Assembly: GCA_001986395.2 (NCBI GenBank)
Contig: MQVO02000004.1
Location: forward strand, 682,001-746,000
Direction: 5' to 3'
Source of the DNA: Irpex lacteus
Taxonomy: Eukaryota; Basidiomycota; Agaricomycetes; Polyporales; Irpicaceae
DNA length: 64,000 bases
Part shown: positions 35,782 to 48,764 of the stretch, one piece after another
Numbering within the stretch: position 1 is the stretch's first letter
Layout: each line of letters opens with the position of its first letter
Position numbers and translations under genes: made by a program
Notes under the pieces: model-generated
Told to the model about the DNA's origin: nothing
What the model saw: only the letters and a program-made list of their open reading frames with translations
The model's database searches: none

Positions 35782-37088
35782 CTTGTGCAGGAGTAGGTAT
35801 GAACGATACTCTCCACGCTGTACGATCTCTGAATTTATACAAACGAGGCTATCTGGTATATTTACCGATTTCCGTCGCTTACTCATCGTTGTTCTTACCA
35901 ATATCCGTACTTGGCGACCTTTTATGTGGCTTACCAAGAATACTGATACGTCCCCCATCTATAGTAGCCATGGGCTGCCCTGATATCGTTGATGCAAGAT
36001 GGCGACTGTGGACGTAGAGTGGGCCTAGAGCGTTAACAGCTCCTAAAAAGATGCACATTTTGTTTGTCAGCAGCGACATCTTGATACGAGAAAAGCTACT
36101 TACCGTTGAGTATTGATAAGTACACTGCTGCAGTGAAGCCCAGCAAAGCACTGCGCATATATGTTCACCTATAGCATATATATGCCGCAAAAATATCATC
36201 GCAGAGATACCATCGAGGTACTGAGCAAGTAGTACGTGATATCGAGCACTGGTACTGGCAGGGAATGAAAGAATTACTTAGGCGCCATATAACGAAGGTC
36301 ATTGCTAGGCCTTGTATCCAAGGGGGGTGAATCTGATACATGAGTCGTAGAGTCAATATACTCGATACATGTAGGAGCACGCAGCCTGAGCTTACCAACC
36401 CACTAAGTACTAGTATCTTACTAATGCAACTTATCTTGCGTTGATTACCAATACCAACAGTTCGCAACTTATCAGGAGCGGAGAGTCCAGGCGTCGCATC
36501 GTTGATGTTTGATGATAGAGTACGGTTGCAAGTGCTACGATGAGCTGGAGTTTATCTGTGTTGAAGGCTGCCAGTGAGGTTCGAATTCTTCGTTGCAACA
36601 CATGGCAAGAGGAAAAAGGAACTTACGGCATGCTCCATGGTCTCCCATGTGCAACATCTAACATTCAAAGTCTCTGGATGGACTATGTGAAGTGGGCGAG
36701 ATTGGCTGTCATATACATGTTATGGTCGATGGTAAAGTGAGGTGTTCAAATGCAGTCGCGTGACATACTGTCACACAAATGCCGCTGTGACAGACGTGTT
36801 GCGTCGCGTTGTGACACGCCCCTGCCCAACCAAACGACTGCGATTGATCTTATCTTATCTAACTGTTAGAGGTTACCCGACTCACACAGTCGATGTACCA
36901 CGGATATCTTACCACTGAGCATTGTATATGAATGCATTCACAATATAAAACGATGGAAGAACAAACAATTGATCTAATGTGTGGACTTTCGATATCTTCT
37001 AACGTGGCAACCCATCTAAGTATGAGAAACACTGGCAGTAAGTACGATGACTTTCGGAGTCCACATAACCTGTCGCGAGAGCCGCCAC
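35782..37088. other. Spacer between OYE A and OYE B, possible decayed gene
   Basis: On the minus strand an ATG at about 36637 with a GTAAGT donor, then a hydrophobic stretch TDKLQLIVALATVLYHQTS (about 36530), looks exon-like. Further short hydrophobic pieces occur toward 36170. I could not join them into a sensible protein. They may be a decayed membrane gene or chance. Confidence 0.35.
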
Positions 37089-38516
37089 CTAAGCAGCCTT
37101 TCCAAGCTCTGCCTCATTCTCCGTAGCATAGGCATAAGTATTATATCCCGCAGCCTGTTTGGCCGTGTAGAACGTGGACCGGTCGTATTTGGTCAAAGGC
37201 AAGTCCTTCTTCAAGCGAAGCGGCAAGTCGGGCTAGACAAGTCAATTAGACATTGTAAAAACCGTCGATAATGGACTTCACTTACGTTGGAGGTATAGTA
37301 ACGCCCCAAAGCAATGAGATCTCCCTTTGTCTCCGCAACCTCGAGGGCTAGCTCTCGGTTGTACCCTCCCGCACTGATCAGCGGGCGAGGCTGCCATATC
37401 TTGCGGATGAAATCGTTCGACTGACACAAACATGGATGAGATGGAAATGACTTAAAAAAGTACGAGATAGAAAAGCTCACCTCATTCGCCTGCGGGATAC
37501 GATCGGTGAGGGCCGCAGCGTCGAGACGCGGTTCTATCACATGGAGATAGCCAAGAGAGGAATGCTTCTCTGCGAGCTTCTGAACGATGTAGCTGAAAGT
37601 GGGCACCGGGTCTTCCATGCCCATATCTATAGTGCAGTCCGTCGCCGATCAGTACTAGTGCCTTTAACCCGTACCAGGTATTAGGTGTGTATTCACCTTG
37701 AGCATGGCTCCAAGGGCCCACGCGAAGAGCCGTCCTCTCAGCGCCGACCTTCTCGACAACGGCGTCGATGATCTCTAAAACGAAGCGGGCTCTATTCTCG
37801 ATGGATCCGCCGTACTCGTCCGTGCGAGTGTTGACAGTGTCTTGAATGAACTGGTCGATCAGGAAGCCACTGCCGCCGTGAAGCTCTACGCCGTCGAAAC
37901 CCGCGATGTGCACTGCGTTGTAAGCGGCAGTGGCGAAGTCCTTGACATATTCCTTGATCCCTGCGGTGAGTGTAGATGTTAGAACTCTGGCGTTGATCGT
38001 GTCGATAGGATCATGTACGTACCGTCGATGGTCAAGGGAGTGGGAGCAACCGAGCCCCCGGTGGGTATGCTGTCCGTGGGAGACACCAAAGGGTACGGTC
38101 CTTCCATCTCCAGCACCGCGGGTGCGGCCATTCGGCCGATTGCAGCGAGCTGGATAAAAATGAAGGAGCCACGCTTGTGGACCGCATCTACAACCTTCAA
38201 CACTATCAGCATATGCCACGCTTAATGCCATAGAGTCTGGAAATCTGCTTACTTCCTTCCACACAGCGAGTTGCGCATCGCTCCATATCCCAGGGATGTT
38301 AGGCCACCCGCCAGCCTTTGCAGAGATCAACGTCCCCTCCGCGATCAGCAGTGTACCGGGGACAGCCGCACGCTGGGCATAGTGCTCGACCACCAGTTCT
38401 TTGATAGGAACGTGGGCGTCGTCGGCGCGAAGGCGAGTCAGAGGCGGGAGTACGACGCGGTGTTGGAGTAGGCAGTGTCCTACTTTAATGGGAGTGAATA
38501 ATTTCGGGATAGGCAT
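37089..38516 (-). CDS. Old yellow enzyme family protein B with altered active site
   Basis: Six exons (38516-38253, 38194-38023, 37960-37697, 37626-37481, 37420-37286, 37232-37089) give 374 residues. The first three exons equal those of OYE A and C in length. The fold is intact ([35 protein letters not shown]). The catalytic segment reads HGGSGFLIDQF: His173 stays, but Asn176 is Ser and Tyr178 is Phe. In yeast OYE1, His191/Asn194 hold the substrate oxygen and Tyr196 donates the proton. By that comparison B should still bind FMN but have changed or lost ene-reductase activity. There is no frameshift, so it appears maintained. Confidence 0.9.
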
Positions 38517-39849
38517 GGTGGTGAGTGAGAGAGCGAGGAGTAGTATATCAGTGAGGTACTAAGACTACCATGCATTTGACCTGGCTATATATATGTTTTG
38601 CGGTTGAGTCGACCAAATAGTGTTCAAGAAAATCCATCCGCGCTTACAAACATTCATACCTGCTCTATGGCTTACTAAGACATGCATGGCAGTAGTAGTA
38701 GGTCGATGTGTCCTTGCTTTTACGAGTGCTGGTGTGGCTAGGCTCTAATCGTGCATCGTCGTGGCCACTATTTTCGCGCGCCTAGTAGTCATAGAGGCCT
38801 ACAGTTGTCTTTGTCAGCCACCCAGGAATCAAACCATCAGATACTTACTGGATTGGGACGAGGCGTACTTTGTGTCTGCCAATGGGTGACGGTGTTCGTC
38901 TAGAGTGCGGTTTCCGATACTGCGAAGTCCCGACGGATCGGCTATCTTTTGTGCTGGCGCCAGTAAATACACGTGGCTGCCACGATGATCCCTCGCACCC
39001 CCTGAAGCGTGACCCCCATACCTCAGAGTCGAGCCTCAAGGCCTCATGTGTAATGAGCAGTACGTGAAATAACATGCATTTACTGGTGTGTAAGTTTACT
39101 GTCAAGAAATCGGCCCAACGCCCTCAAATCGATCGGCACCGTAGCATTGCTGTTTTAGGCAGTTATAACATCACTACTGCTGACTCCTCTGAAGTGCTAA
39201 ATAGTACGGTATATGGTGTTATTGTGAATACAAAATTTGGGTTCTCAGCATTGACTAATAAATTGTGGCTGTGGTTTTAGCTACAGCTGCTACCAAGCTG
39301 TTCTTTGATGAAACCTCTGCGAAGTAGTGAGAACAACGGGCGCCGGAGTGCACATCGCTGCAGCCCTTCGGCGCTTTGGCCAGAAGCTTTGTGTGCAGGA
39401 TCCACCGAGGCGATATGACATGTAATTGATGCTCACTACAGTCACGTACAGCATACAAGCGTGCACACATTCGCAATCTCAGACCCAAAGACTCGGGCCC
39501 GCTATACCAGCAAGCCGGTAGCGGGAATATTCATACATGTGTATGACAAGATGGATAACTCAATTTAAAAATCCAAAGGAGCTGATAGTACATATATCCA
39601 ATACTAACTGTACAGTATAGCGAGAGAATATAACAGTCATTAATAATACAAGCCTACTACCAAGTATGCGTGTACAAAGGTGAAGGATTAATACTACACA
39701 AACAGAGTCCACGTGGTATATCGTTAAACGTCCAAGAATCCGACGACGTCCATTATCAATCAAACCCCAACTTTACCCCCAACTTCCAACTTCCAACTTC
39801 CAACTTCCAACTCCCAACTACACCCTCACACTTCCCAACTCATTAAAGC
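38517..39849. other. Intergenic region with a short minisatellite
   Basis: I see no gene. An AT-rich part at 39530-39700 precedes a C-rich stretch with a 7-base tandem repeat at 39781-39815. Short open frames on both strands lack any family likeness. Confidence 0.5.
39781..39815. repeat. 7-bp minisatellite, AACTTCC x5
   Basis: Four perfect AACTTCC units are followed by one AACTCCC variant. It lies just beyond the stop of the App1-like gene, probably in its 3' UTR. Confidence 0.85.
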
Positions 39850-41493
39850 TTACAAAAGCACCAGCGCCGCACCAACGAAACCCACCATCCCCATCATCAG
39901 GCTAATCGAAGTGCCAGTGAATAATCGAAGGGCCGAGGAGTCGAGAACACCGCCCTGTTCGCCAAAGGTGACGTTCTGCGGGATGGAGGAGTTGACGCAT
40001 TGGCCGGAGGCGATGTCTAGGTTCGCCAGGTCTAAATATCAAACATAACTGTATTAGTTATGAGGAAAAAGAAAACGAAAAAGAAACTCACCCTCAGCAA
40101 CCCGATAAAAAAAGTACGTCCCATTATCCAACTTCCCAAAATCGCTAGTATCGTAGGGCAGCTTATCGTCCGAGTCCGTGGAGGACGTGTTCCGGATGAA
40201 GATGCAGGCGATCTGGGAGGGGAACTGTTGCGCTATTTGGGGGTAGGCGGAGAGGAGGGTGGAGGAGGATGTGTCGCCTACAAGGACTGCGGGTGGGGTG
40301 GGTTGGTTAGTTGAGTGGGTGTGAGAGGAAGCTAGTAGAGAGGGGAACGCACCGAACTTGCGCTGCGGGAACGTCTGAAACAGCTTCAACAAACTATCCT
40401 GCCTCGCATCCAATATCTGGCTGGGCTCAGAAACATTAATAGGCCTCATCTCCAAACTCCCCACCGGAAAGTTCTGGAACAGATACTCCACATACGTCCT
40501 CGTAAGCTGCACGGGCGTAGTCGTATCATAATGGAACGACACATTCGGTAGTTTGTGGGCCCAGGAGGCGAAGAGTTCCGGGACGCCGGGGACGTTAATG
40601 TAGGGCTCGACGAAGGAGTTGAAGAGGCCTTGGGTGGGGACGTAGACTTGCGTGATGCGCAGGACGTCGTCTATGTCGGAGACTATGGAGATTCCGGTTG
40701 GAGGGACGAGGATTGTGGTGCTGTTGCCTGGGCCTGTGGCGTCTAGGATGCCCGTTTCTACTATCTGCACACCCCCGCTGCTCCCATTCCCATTCCCAGA
40801 GGTCCTAAGCTCAGACACAGTCACAAACTGGTCAAACTCGCCCGTCTCATCTGCAGTAGTGAGGTTCAACGGGCTGCTCGTGACGTTCTTCCCGTTCTGG
40901 AGGACGATCGCCGAGAAGTTGGCGTGTGGGACGGGGATGGAGGCGAGGTCCGTCGTGCGGTTTTGTAAGAGGGCGGTCTCTGTGGAGTTGAGGTTGTCGG
41001 TTTTGAGCCCGTTGAGGAGTTTGTCGAGTCCGGAGGTGGAGATGTTGTGGGGTTGTTTGTAGGCGAGGCCGTAGAAGCGGATGTTCCATCTATTATCGAG
41101 TGAGTAAGTGAGTGAGCACGGTATGAGGGAAGGAGGGAATGATGCTTACCCTTGGTCGGTTTGGTTGGCGTATGATGGGATGAGGAGGGCAGAGGTGGAG
41201 ATGTTTGCTAGGTCACTACTACTCGGATCTAACTTCAGCTCCTTCTCGATGTCATCGAGACTCGGTATAGCGAGGATCGCAGCTATAAGCGGATGTTAGT
41301 CCACGATGATACAAAGTGGAACAGGCTTCTACACACTCTCGAGAGCGTTCGCTGCAGCGCCTGTTGCGCTCGAGAACACCGACGAAGCCTCAGACGCTAT
41401 GCTAGAAACTGCCTGCGGAGCAGGAGCAGGTGATGCACCGACGGTTACGACGAGCGAAAGTGCGGCTACGAGTGCACCTGTTGAGGACAGCAT
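39850..41493 (-). CDS. Secreted, GPI-anchored App1-type phosphatase (DUF2183)
   Basis: Five exons (41493-41337, 41282-41150, 41089-40353, 40286-40092, 40031-39850) sum to 467 residues. A signal peptide (MLSSTGALVAALSLVVTVGA) precedes an Asn-glycosylation-rich region. The App1/DUF2183 catalytic domain follows with the HAD-like motif SDIDDVLR at about 234-241, FHYDTTTPVQL and VLVGDTSSSTLL. The C-terminus is Ser-containing, then strongly hydrophobic to the end (MMGMVGFVGAALVLL), as in GPI-anchored proteins. Yeast App1 is a cytosolic, actin-patch phosphatidate phosphatase. This copy appears extracellular, so its substrate may differ. The usual DxDxT motif is DIDDV here, with both Asp kept. Confidence 0.88.
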
Positions 41494-42309
41494 GGCAGGC
41501 GAGTGGACTTGGCAGAGTGCAAGAAATGCAGAGACCTGCTTGGCATTTTATAGAGAACATGAGGGGGCTCTGAGGTGGATATTGTGCTCCTCTTGAATTA
41601 CAGCAGTGATTGAGTCGCGTGACGTCACGCGTTGTGCCAAGACTTTGCTGAATTACAAGTCGTTCGTCACAGGTCGTCAGCCGTAGGAGCGAACGTCATT
41701 GTACCGTAAGCTTTAAACTCATGTTGTCTCGAGAACATACTGCTTCCTTCACTTCTTGCCATTCCACCGTTGTTGATGCGCTTTGCTTGAGCGTCTTCCA
41801 TGGCACATTCCTCGAATGGTATGCTCGTCCATCGCATGGTGAAACAATGCGTGCCTCGCTGAGCACGCGTAAGCAATGCGGCGTCGCCTCGCATGACGGT
41901 GATACCGGGGTGTTGGTGGTCAAGAAAGGCAATCGCAACACTTCACCACACATCGTGCCTTGCGTCTCACGGATCGGCGCCACGTGGCACGCAGATATTG
42001 AATAGGCGCCAATGCCGCCCTGACGCTCCGACTTTTTGCTGGTGGTTGCGCTGTGATGCGACAACGACCACCTCTGCGTTTGCCGTTTCTCCTGACGCCT
42101 TTCGTTCCCTTTCGCCGACCGCCTTTCACTCTTTAGAAAATAACTAGATTTTACTGGGTCGTGAGAGTTTGACTTCCAACGTTTAATCCCACAGCAGTGC
42201 TTTTGTGCTTCCATCTGCCAGAGGAGCGTCTGTCACTCTACGCTGACCACCACGATCGACACCCTCAACTCTCACGGTGCGCCCTCCTCTCACAACGCAT
42301 CCTGCAACG
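41494..42309. other. Divergent intergenic region
   Basis: About 800 bases between two divergent starts. Open frames exist on both strands but overlap each other and show no domain. A pyrimidine-rich tract precedes the start at 42310. It is probably promoter sequence for both genes. Confidence 0.5.
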
Positions 42310-44485
42310 ATGCTCGCCGTCGAGACAATCCCATCAGAGATACCCCTCCCGCCCTCCCCGCCTCCCAAGCACTCGCCCCTTACAACTCCCAGTGACGATA
42401 TCATCACAACCACCAACATTGATCATACGCTGGAAGACGGGAACACCGTCCGCGGCTCGTCAGATCGCCGTCAAGGTGCTACCTCCGAAATACAAGGCTC
42501 GCCTCCGAGTCTTCCATCCACCACATCCACATCCACATCCACTGCCAGTACTGCCACACCCTCTTCGACCTCGACGACGATGCCCCCTCGCGCCTCCTCG
42601 TCGTCACAATCCGATACCGACCAACCACGATTCCGCCTCGTCCAATCTTCCTCGTCCACCAACATCAGAAACTTGAAAGGCATCCTCCTCGTTCGTAGCG
42701 CGTCTACCCCTCCCTCCATCCCCACCGCTGTGCCCATCTCTGCATCCACATCTACGTCCACAGATACCACGCGTACTTCCTCGTCTTCATCAACCTCCAG
42801 TAATATCCCTACTACACCTCCTAATTGCGAGAATAGAAATAGTACCAAGGATAGTGATAGTGCGACGACGATACCACCAATACCAAACTCGATAATGTCA
42901 GTAACATTCGCCCCCCTCCCCCAACTCACCCCGCGCAAACGCACCTCAACCGTCCAACTCGGCGTCGCAGCCCGCTCCCAAATGCTCCGCGCCCGGCGCG
43001 GCTTCCCCATCCCCTCCGACCCTAACTCTTCCTCTTCTATTCCTCCCAACTCTTATCCCACTCCGAACTCGTATTCCACACCTGGACAGCCGAGAAGCAC
43101 CGGGAGCAGGAGCATATGGGGAGGGGGAGGAGGACCGAAGTTTGCTAGTGAGATGGGCGGGATGCTTGGAGGTGGTATTCCGGGGTTGGAGGGGATTAGG
43201 GGTGGGTATGGGGGGCCGTATGGGTATGCAAATGGGTATGCAGGGGGAGTGTCGAACGTTCCGGGGGAGGGGATTCAGATTCATTATCAAGGTTCGTTTA
43301 TTCGGATTATCGTGTGTGAGTGTACTAATGGAATGGATGTTTGGTGTAGGAGGAGTCCAGCGAAAATCATACGCCTGGGCAGAATCCCCTGATGAAGACG
43401 ACGGTACCGCACATTCCGGATGTGGACCCTCCTCTTCGAGTTCGGGGACGACGGGGACGAAGAGACCTGCTGTGGCTGGAGCGGGAGGAGAGGAGGGGTT
43501 CGTGACGTTAGGACGGATGGTGAGAGGTGGGGCGAGGAGTCTTTGGAGGAGTTTTTCTGTGGGTGGTGGGAAGGATAAGGGACGGGAGAAGGTGAAGGAG
43601 AAGACGGGGAAAGTACGAGAGGAGAGTGCTGGCGCAGGGAGTGAGAAGACCGTGAATGGTGGTGCTGGTGCCAAAACCGAACAGTCATCACGACCAGAGG
43701 AGCAGGAGGAGGGAGAGAGGCAAGGACAGGAGAGAAGGGAGAGGAAGGAGAGCGTGACGGTGAGGGTGCTTGCTGTGGCTGAGAGTCCACCGAAGGGGTT
43801 GTTCGAGGGGAAGGGGTTGGAGCCACCTCCATCTCAAGACCACTCTCAACCCTCACCTCAATCGCAAACTGCATCCCAAGCTCACCCAGACTCGGAGGAA
43901 CCTCAATCACACCCAACTACAACTCCTCCACCATCACATGCCAATGAAGATGTCGATGCGGACGAAGACGAAGACGGGAAAGCACAAATCGAGCAAGTGG
44001 AAGTTGAAGTTGGAGGGGTGAGCGAGGAGGTGGTGAGGGAGATGGGGGTGGGGGAGTATGATGTTGTGAGGAGTTTGAGGGTTGATGAAGTCGACGAGGA
44101 AGAGGAGGGGGACGACGATGCGACCGAAGAGCAAGAAGATGCAGTAGTGGAAGAAGTGGAAGACGAAGACGACGATCATGAAGAAGAACGCGGACCACAA
44201 GAAGCGGCTGAGACAGAGGAAGAAGAAGAACACGAACAGGAATCGGAAGTAGAACAGGAAGAAAAAGGCAAAGTATGGCTCTCAGAAGTCGACCCGAACG
44301 CCCTCCAGCGGCGGATCGAGCGTGCGCAGAGCGAGCAGTCTCTCCGGCAACAGTCTCTCCGCCAGCAATCTCTCCTTCAGCGGGGGAATAGTGGGATTGG
44401 GAGTGTGGGGAAGAGTGGAGGAGGAGGAGGCGGGTTGGTGAGGAGGTTTTCGAGTTTAAGGATTGGTGGTGGTGGGGGGAGGTAG
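42310..44485 (+). CDS. Long disordered Ser/Thr-rich and acidic protein
   Basis: Two exons (42310-43291, 43350-44485) encode 705 residues. The first half is Ser/Thr/Pro-rich with homopolymer-like runs. It includes short ordered-looking pieces such as VTFAPLPQLTPRKRTSTVQL and NLKGILLVRSAS, and a Gly/Tyr-rich part. The second half has basic clusters, then about 150 residues dominated by Glu/Asp. A conserved-looking tail follows with VDPNALQRRIERAQSEQS, an SLRQQ repeat and a Gly-rich end. No catalytic domain is visible. It is probably a regulatory or scaffold protein. RKRTSTVQLGVAARSQMLRA may be a phosphorylated or docking segment. Function unknown. Confidence 0.72.
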
Positions 44486-45174
44486 ACTCTGCCACAGACG
44501 CCTTCCCGTCCGATTTTACCCCACCCCTTCAACTCTCGCTCGTACTCTCACTCGTGCGGCATCCTCATCCGCTCCCGCTTTCCCTCGCTGTTCACAACCA
44601 TGCATCCAACGACGCGCAAATCAGCCCATCCTCGCATATTTATTCACGCATCACACACACCCATCCATTTTTTCTTGATTACATAGTCGATACCAGCCGG
44701 CTGGATAGCACTTTACCTTACATTGCAGTCATTATGCTTATACCGTCCACCAACACCTTTTCGTCGTTCGTTCGTTCGTTCATTTCATTTCCTCTTTCTT
44801 GATTCACACGCACATACACAACTGGGGCTATTGGAGCTTTTCTTTTCTTCTGTTTACTTCTCACTCTCGTCATCCACACTGGCAACCACAACCACGCATC
44901 ACGGCATGATATATATGCATACTTATACTTATTCGTAGTTAGACCTCGGTTTTGGTAATCAAACACACAAACATATACCACGTCATGGCCTTGCTTGTGC
45001 TATCCTGGTACATTGATACGCACGGAAGTAGGAGGGTATCAAGGTACAGCATGTCAAGGCGTAGTGATCTGATAACTGCCTGAAAAGGAAGTAAACAATA
45101 GGCGCTTACCGAAGTTCTGGATCGCGGGCTCGCTTCTACTGACAGGAAAGTGCTACTATGACTTGACTATGACA
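44486..45174. other. Convergent intergenic region
   Basis: A pyrimidine- and AT-rich 3' flank with a CGTT tandem repeat at about 44762-44779. I see no gene. Confidence 0.5.
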
Positions 45175-46504
45175 CTAGCATAGCTTCTCAACCCTCCTAG
45201 ACTCCACTATCTCCCTCGCCCGTCTTTCCACCCACCGATCGTTCCCCCAGAATCCCCATCCTGCCATGAACCTGTACCAGTCGAGGATGGAGAGTTCCCA
45301 GTGTCTCCAGAGGGTGTCAAAGTCGTATTCATGACTAATATTCCCACCGTCGAGTTCTCCATTTGTGCGCGTGGAATCTGGCTCCGCTTCCCCCTGGTGG
45401 GCGTGTGAGGAGGAGGTGAACGCGTCAAGCCAGACTCGCAGGAGAGCACGTTCGTCATCTTCTGTTTTGAGGAGCGATGATTGGACGGACGTCCCGAGGA
45501 AGTAGACGAGGTCGTGTGTGGGGAGGTTGAGTCCGACGTATTGGAAGTCGTATAGCGCGCATCGGAGGGGCTCAACGTCTATATTACTGGCAGGTTCCTT
45601 AGAAGTGGGCGGTTTAAGAGATGCTGTGATTCGAGAATTGGACTTGGACTTAGTCCGAGGGTACGGGTCGTGGTTGAAGACGATGTTCGCGCCTTTGACG
45701 TCTCCGTGGACGAGGGTGCCGTGCATCTCGATCTCGCGTGCGATTGCCTTGTCAACCTAGAAAGTTGTACGATACGTATGATGTTAGTATCAAATTGCTT
45801 GTCAATAACTCATAGAAGGTACGCGCCTTCTCAACCCATGGTGTCAACCATCCATACTCCTCGTTCTCTACCATATCCTCCAACTCCTCCCGTCGAGTAT
45901 CGAGATACCAATATGTTCCCCTCTTCCATACCCCTTTTACCTCCCCTCTCGCTTTCGACTTTACCCAGTCAAGCGGAGCCGGCACTAACTCCAACTTTCC
46001 CTCCTCTTTGTTCGTTTGATGCACAGGGTGAAATGCACGATGGAAACCACCCAGCCATCGCAGGACACACTCCGTGCCTTCCCTCCCCAGGCTCCCAATC
46101 GCAGGGAAGGGAAAGTACACGCTGAGATCTTCGAGGAGAAGCGTGTGTTCCGAGTCTGCACGGAGAGGGTACGATTGAGCGAGTTTCACTCCAGGGTTGT
46201 CTGAGAGCACAGGCGACAGGTGAGCATAAAACCATCGTTCAACGGCATATGATAGGAGTTTGCGGATGTTTGACTCTGATTCAGGATGCGAGGAGGAGGC
46301 GTTTTCGAGGGAAGAGGGTGGGTGGATGGACTTGAGAATGAGGGTTCGAGGATGGTCATGCGAGTTGCGACGTTTATCAGAGGACGAGACTTCGAGACGG
46401 TAGATGTACCCGTAGTTTGACCATAGCGAGGCAATTTGTGTTGATGAGACGAGCTGGAGGTCTGGTGGGAGGAGGAAGGAGACGGTTTTGTTTGTCAGGG
46501 ACAT
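45175..46504 (-). CDS. APH/choline-kinase-like phosphotransferase
   Basis: Two exons (46504-45827, 45756-45175) encode 419 residues. The kinase-like lobe has LILKSIHPP, with the ATP-binding Lys equivalent, and later LLLEDLS. The catalytic loop HGDVKGANIVF holds Asp245 and Asn250. The metal-binding segment is YDFQYVG (Asp296), with DFQ where many relatives have DFD or DWE. The C-terminal lobe is helical. The family includes aminoglycoside, choline and ecdysteroid kinases, and fungal members mostly lack known substrates. The intron begins with GC (AAG|GCGCGT), as the only splice that joins both frames. Reading through gives a stop before the catalytic loop. Confidence 0.88.
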
Positions 46505-47134
46505 GGTTGTGGTAATTGTCCCTCAGAGAGACATCAGATTCTTCTCATTTGCTGGCGGTTCAATAGTATAGATAAGATAAGATCGATCGTAGACGTTTGA
46601 TTGGCGTTATCGTGTGACTCGGCATGCTGTCACGCAGGTGCCTCGCCTTGCAATCGACTCCTATGACAGTCAAGCTCGCTATTTTCAGGATCCATCCGCA
46701 GTGTCGTAAGTATTCTTCTGGTCGCTACGACTTCTCGGAGCTGCTGACCATCTGAAAAGACTTTTGTCTGTTTCAGTGTCAATGCACAGGCGGCCGAAAC
46801 GCCAACAACGGCGAATTTAGCCCTCGAGCGTGCCGCGGTCTTTGCAGATACAAACCAAGACGTGCGACTCGTATAAGTACAACAATACTTTCGCCATCAA
46901 CGTGCATCAAAACGTCAACGCTGTCATGTCGAGGCTCTACTTACTATCACTATCAACAAGTCACGGGCCTTTCTTGGTAATCAACCGCGACGGAGAATGG
47001 ATTCGTTAGTAACATCGGGAATTAGTAAGCTATGTGCAGAGCGAGGACTCGCACTCCTCTAGAAATATCGAGCATACATATACATAATCTAACAGCACCA
47101 TGATTTTCAGCACCACTGTATACAGGACCCCGCG
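46505..47134. other. Divergent intergenic region
   Basis: About 630 bases between divergent starts, presumably holding both promoters. No gene or RNA is seen. Confidence 0.5.
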
Positions 47135-48580
<1,446 letters not shown>

Positions 48581-48764
48581 CTTCGAATTAGAACCGAGGA
48601 CTTACCTTGACTCCCGCACCAGTGGGGGCAATAAGATTGACTAAGGGGCTGGCACGACTTATACATAGTTTTTATCATATTTAGGACGTATCTATATGTA
48701 AGTAGGATCCTCACGAATGTGAATGGTATAACAAGAGGCATGCATGGTAAGAGGTGATCATGAT

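Noticed and set aside
41500..42300. Overlapping open frames on both strands upstream of the 705-residue gene
   Set aside because: They overlap one another on opposite strands, lack domains and lie where two promoters are expected.
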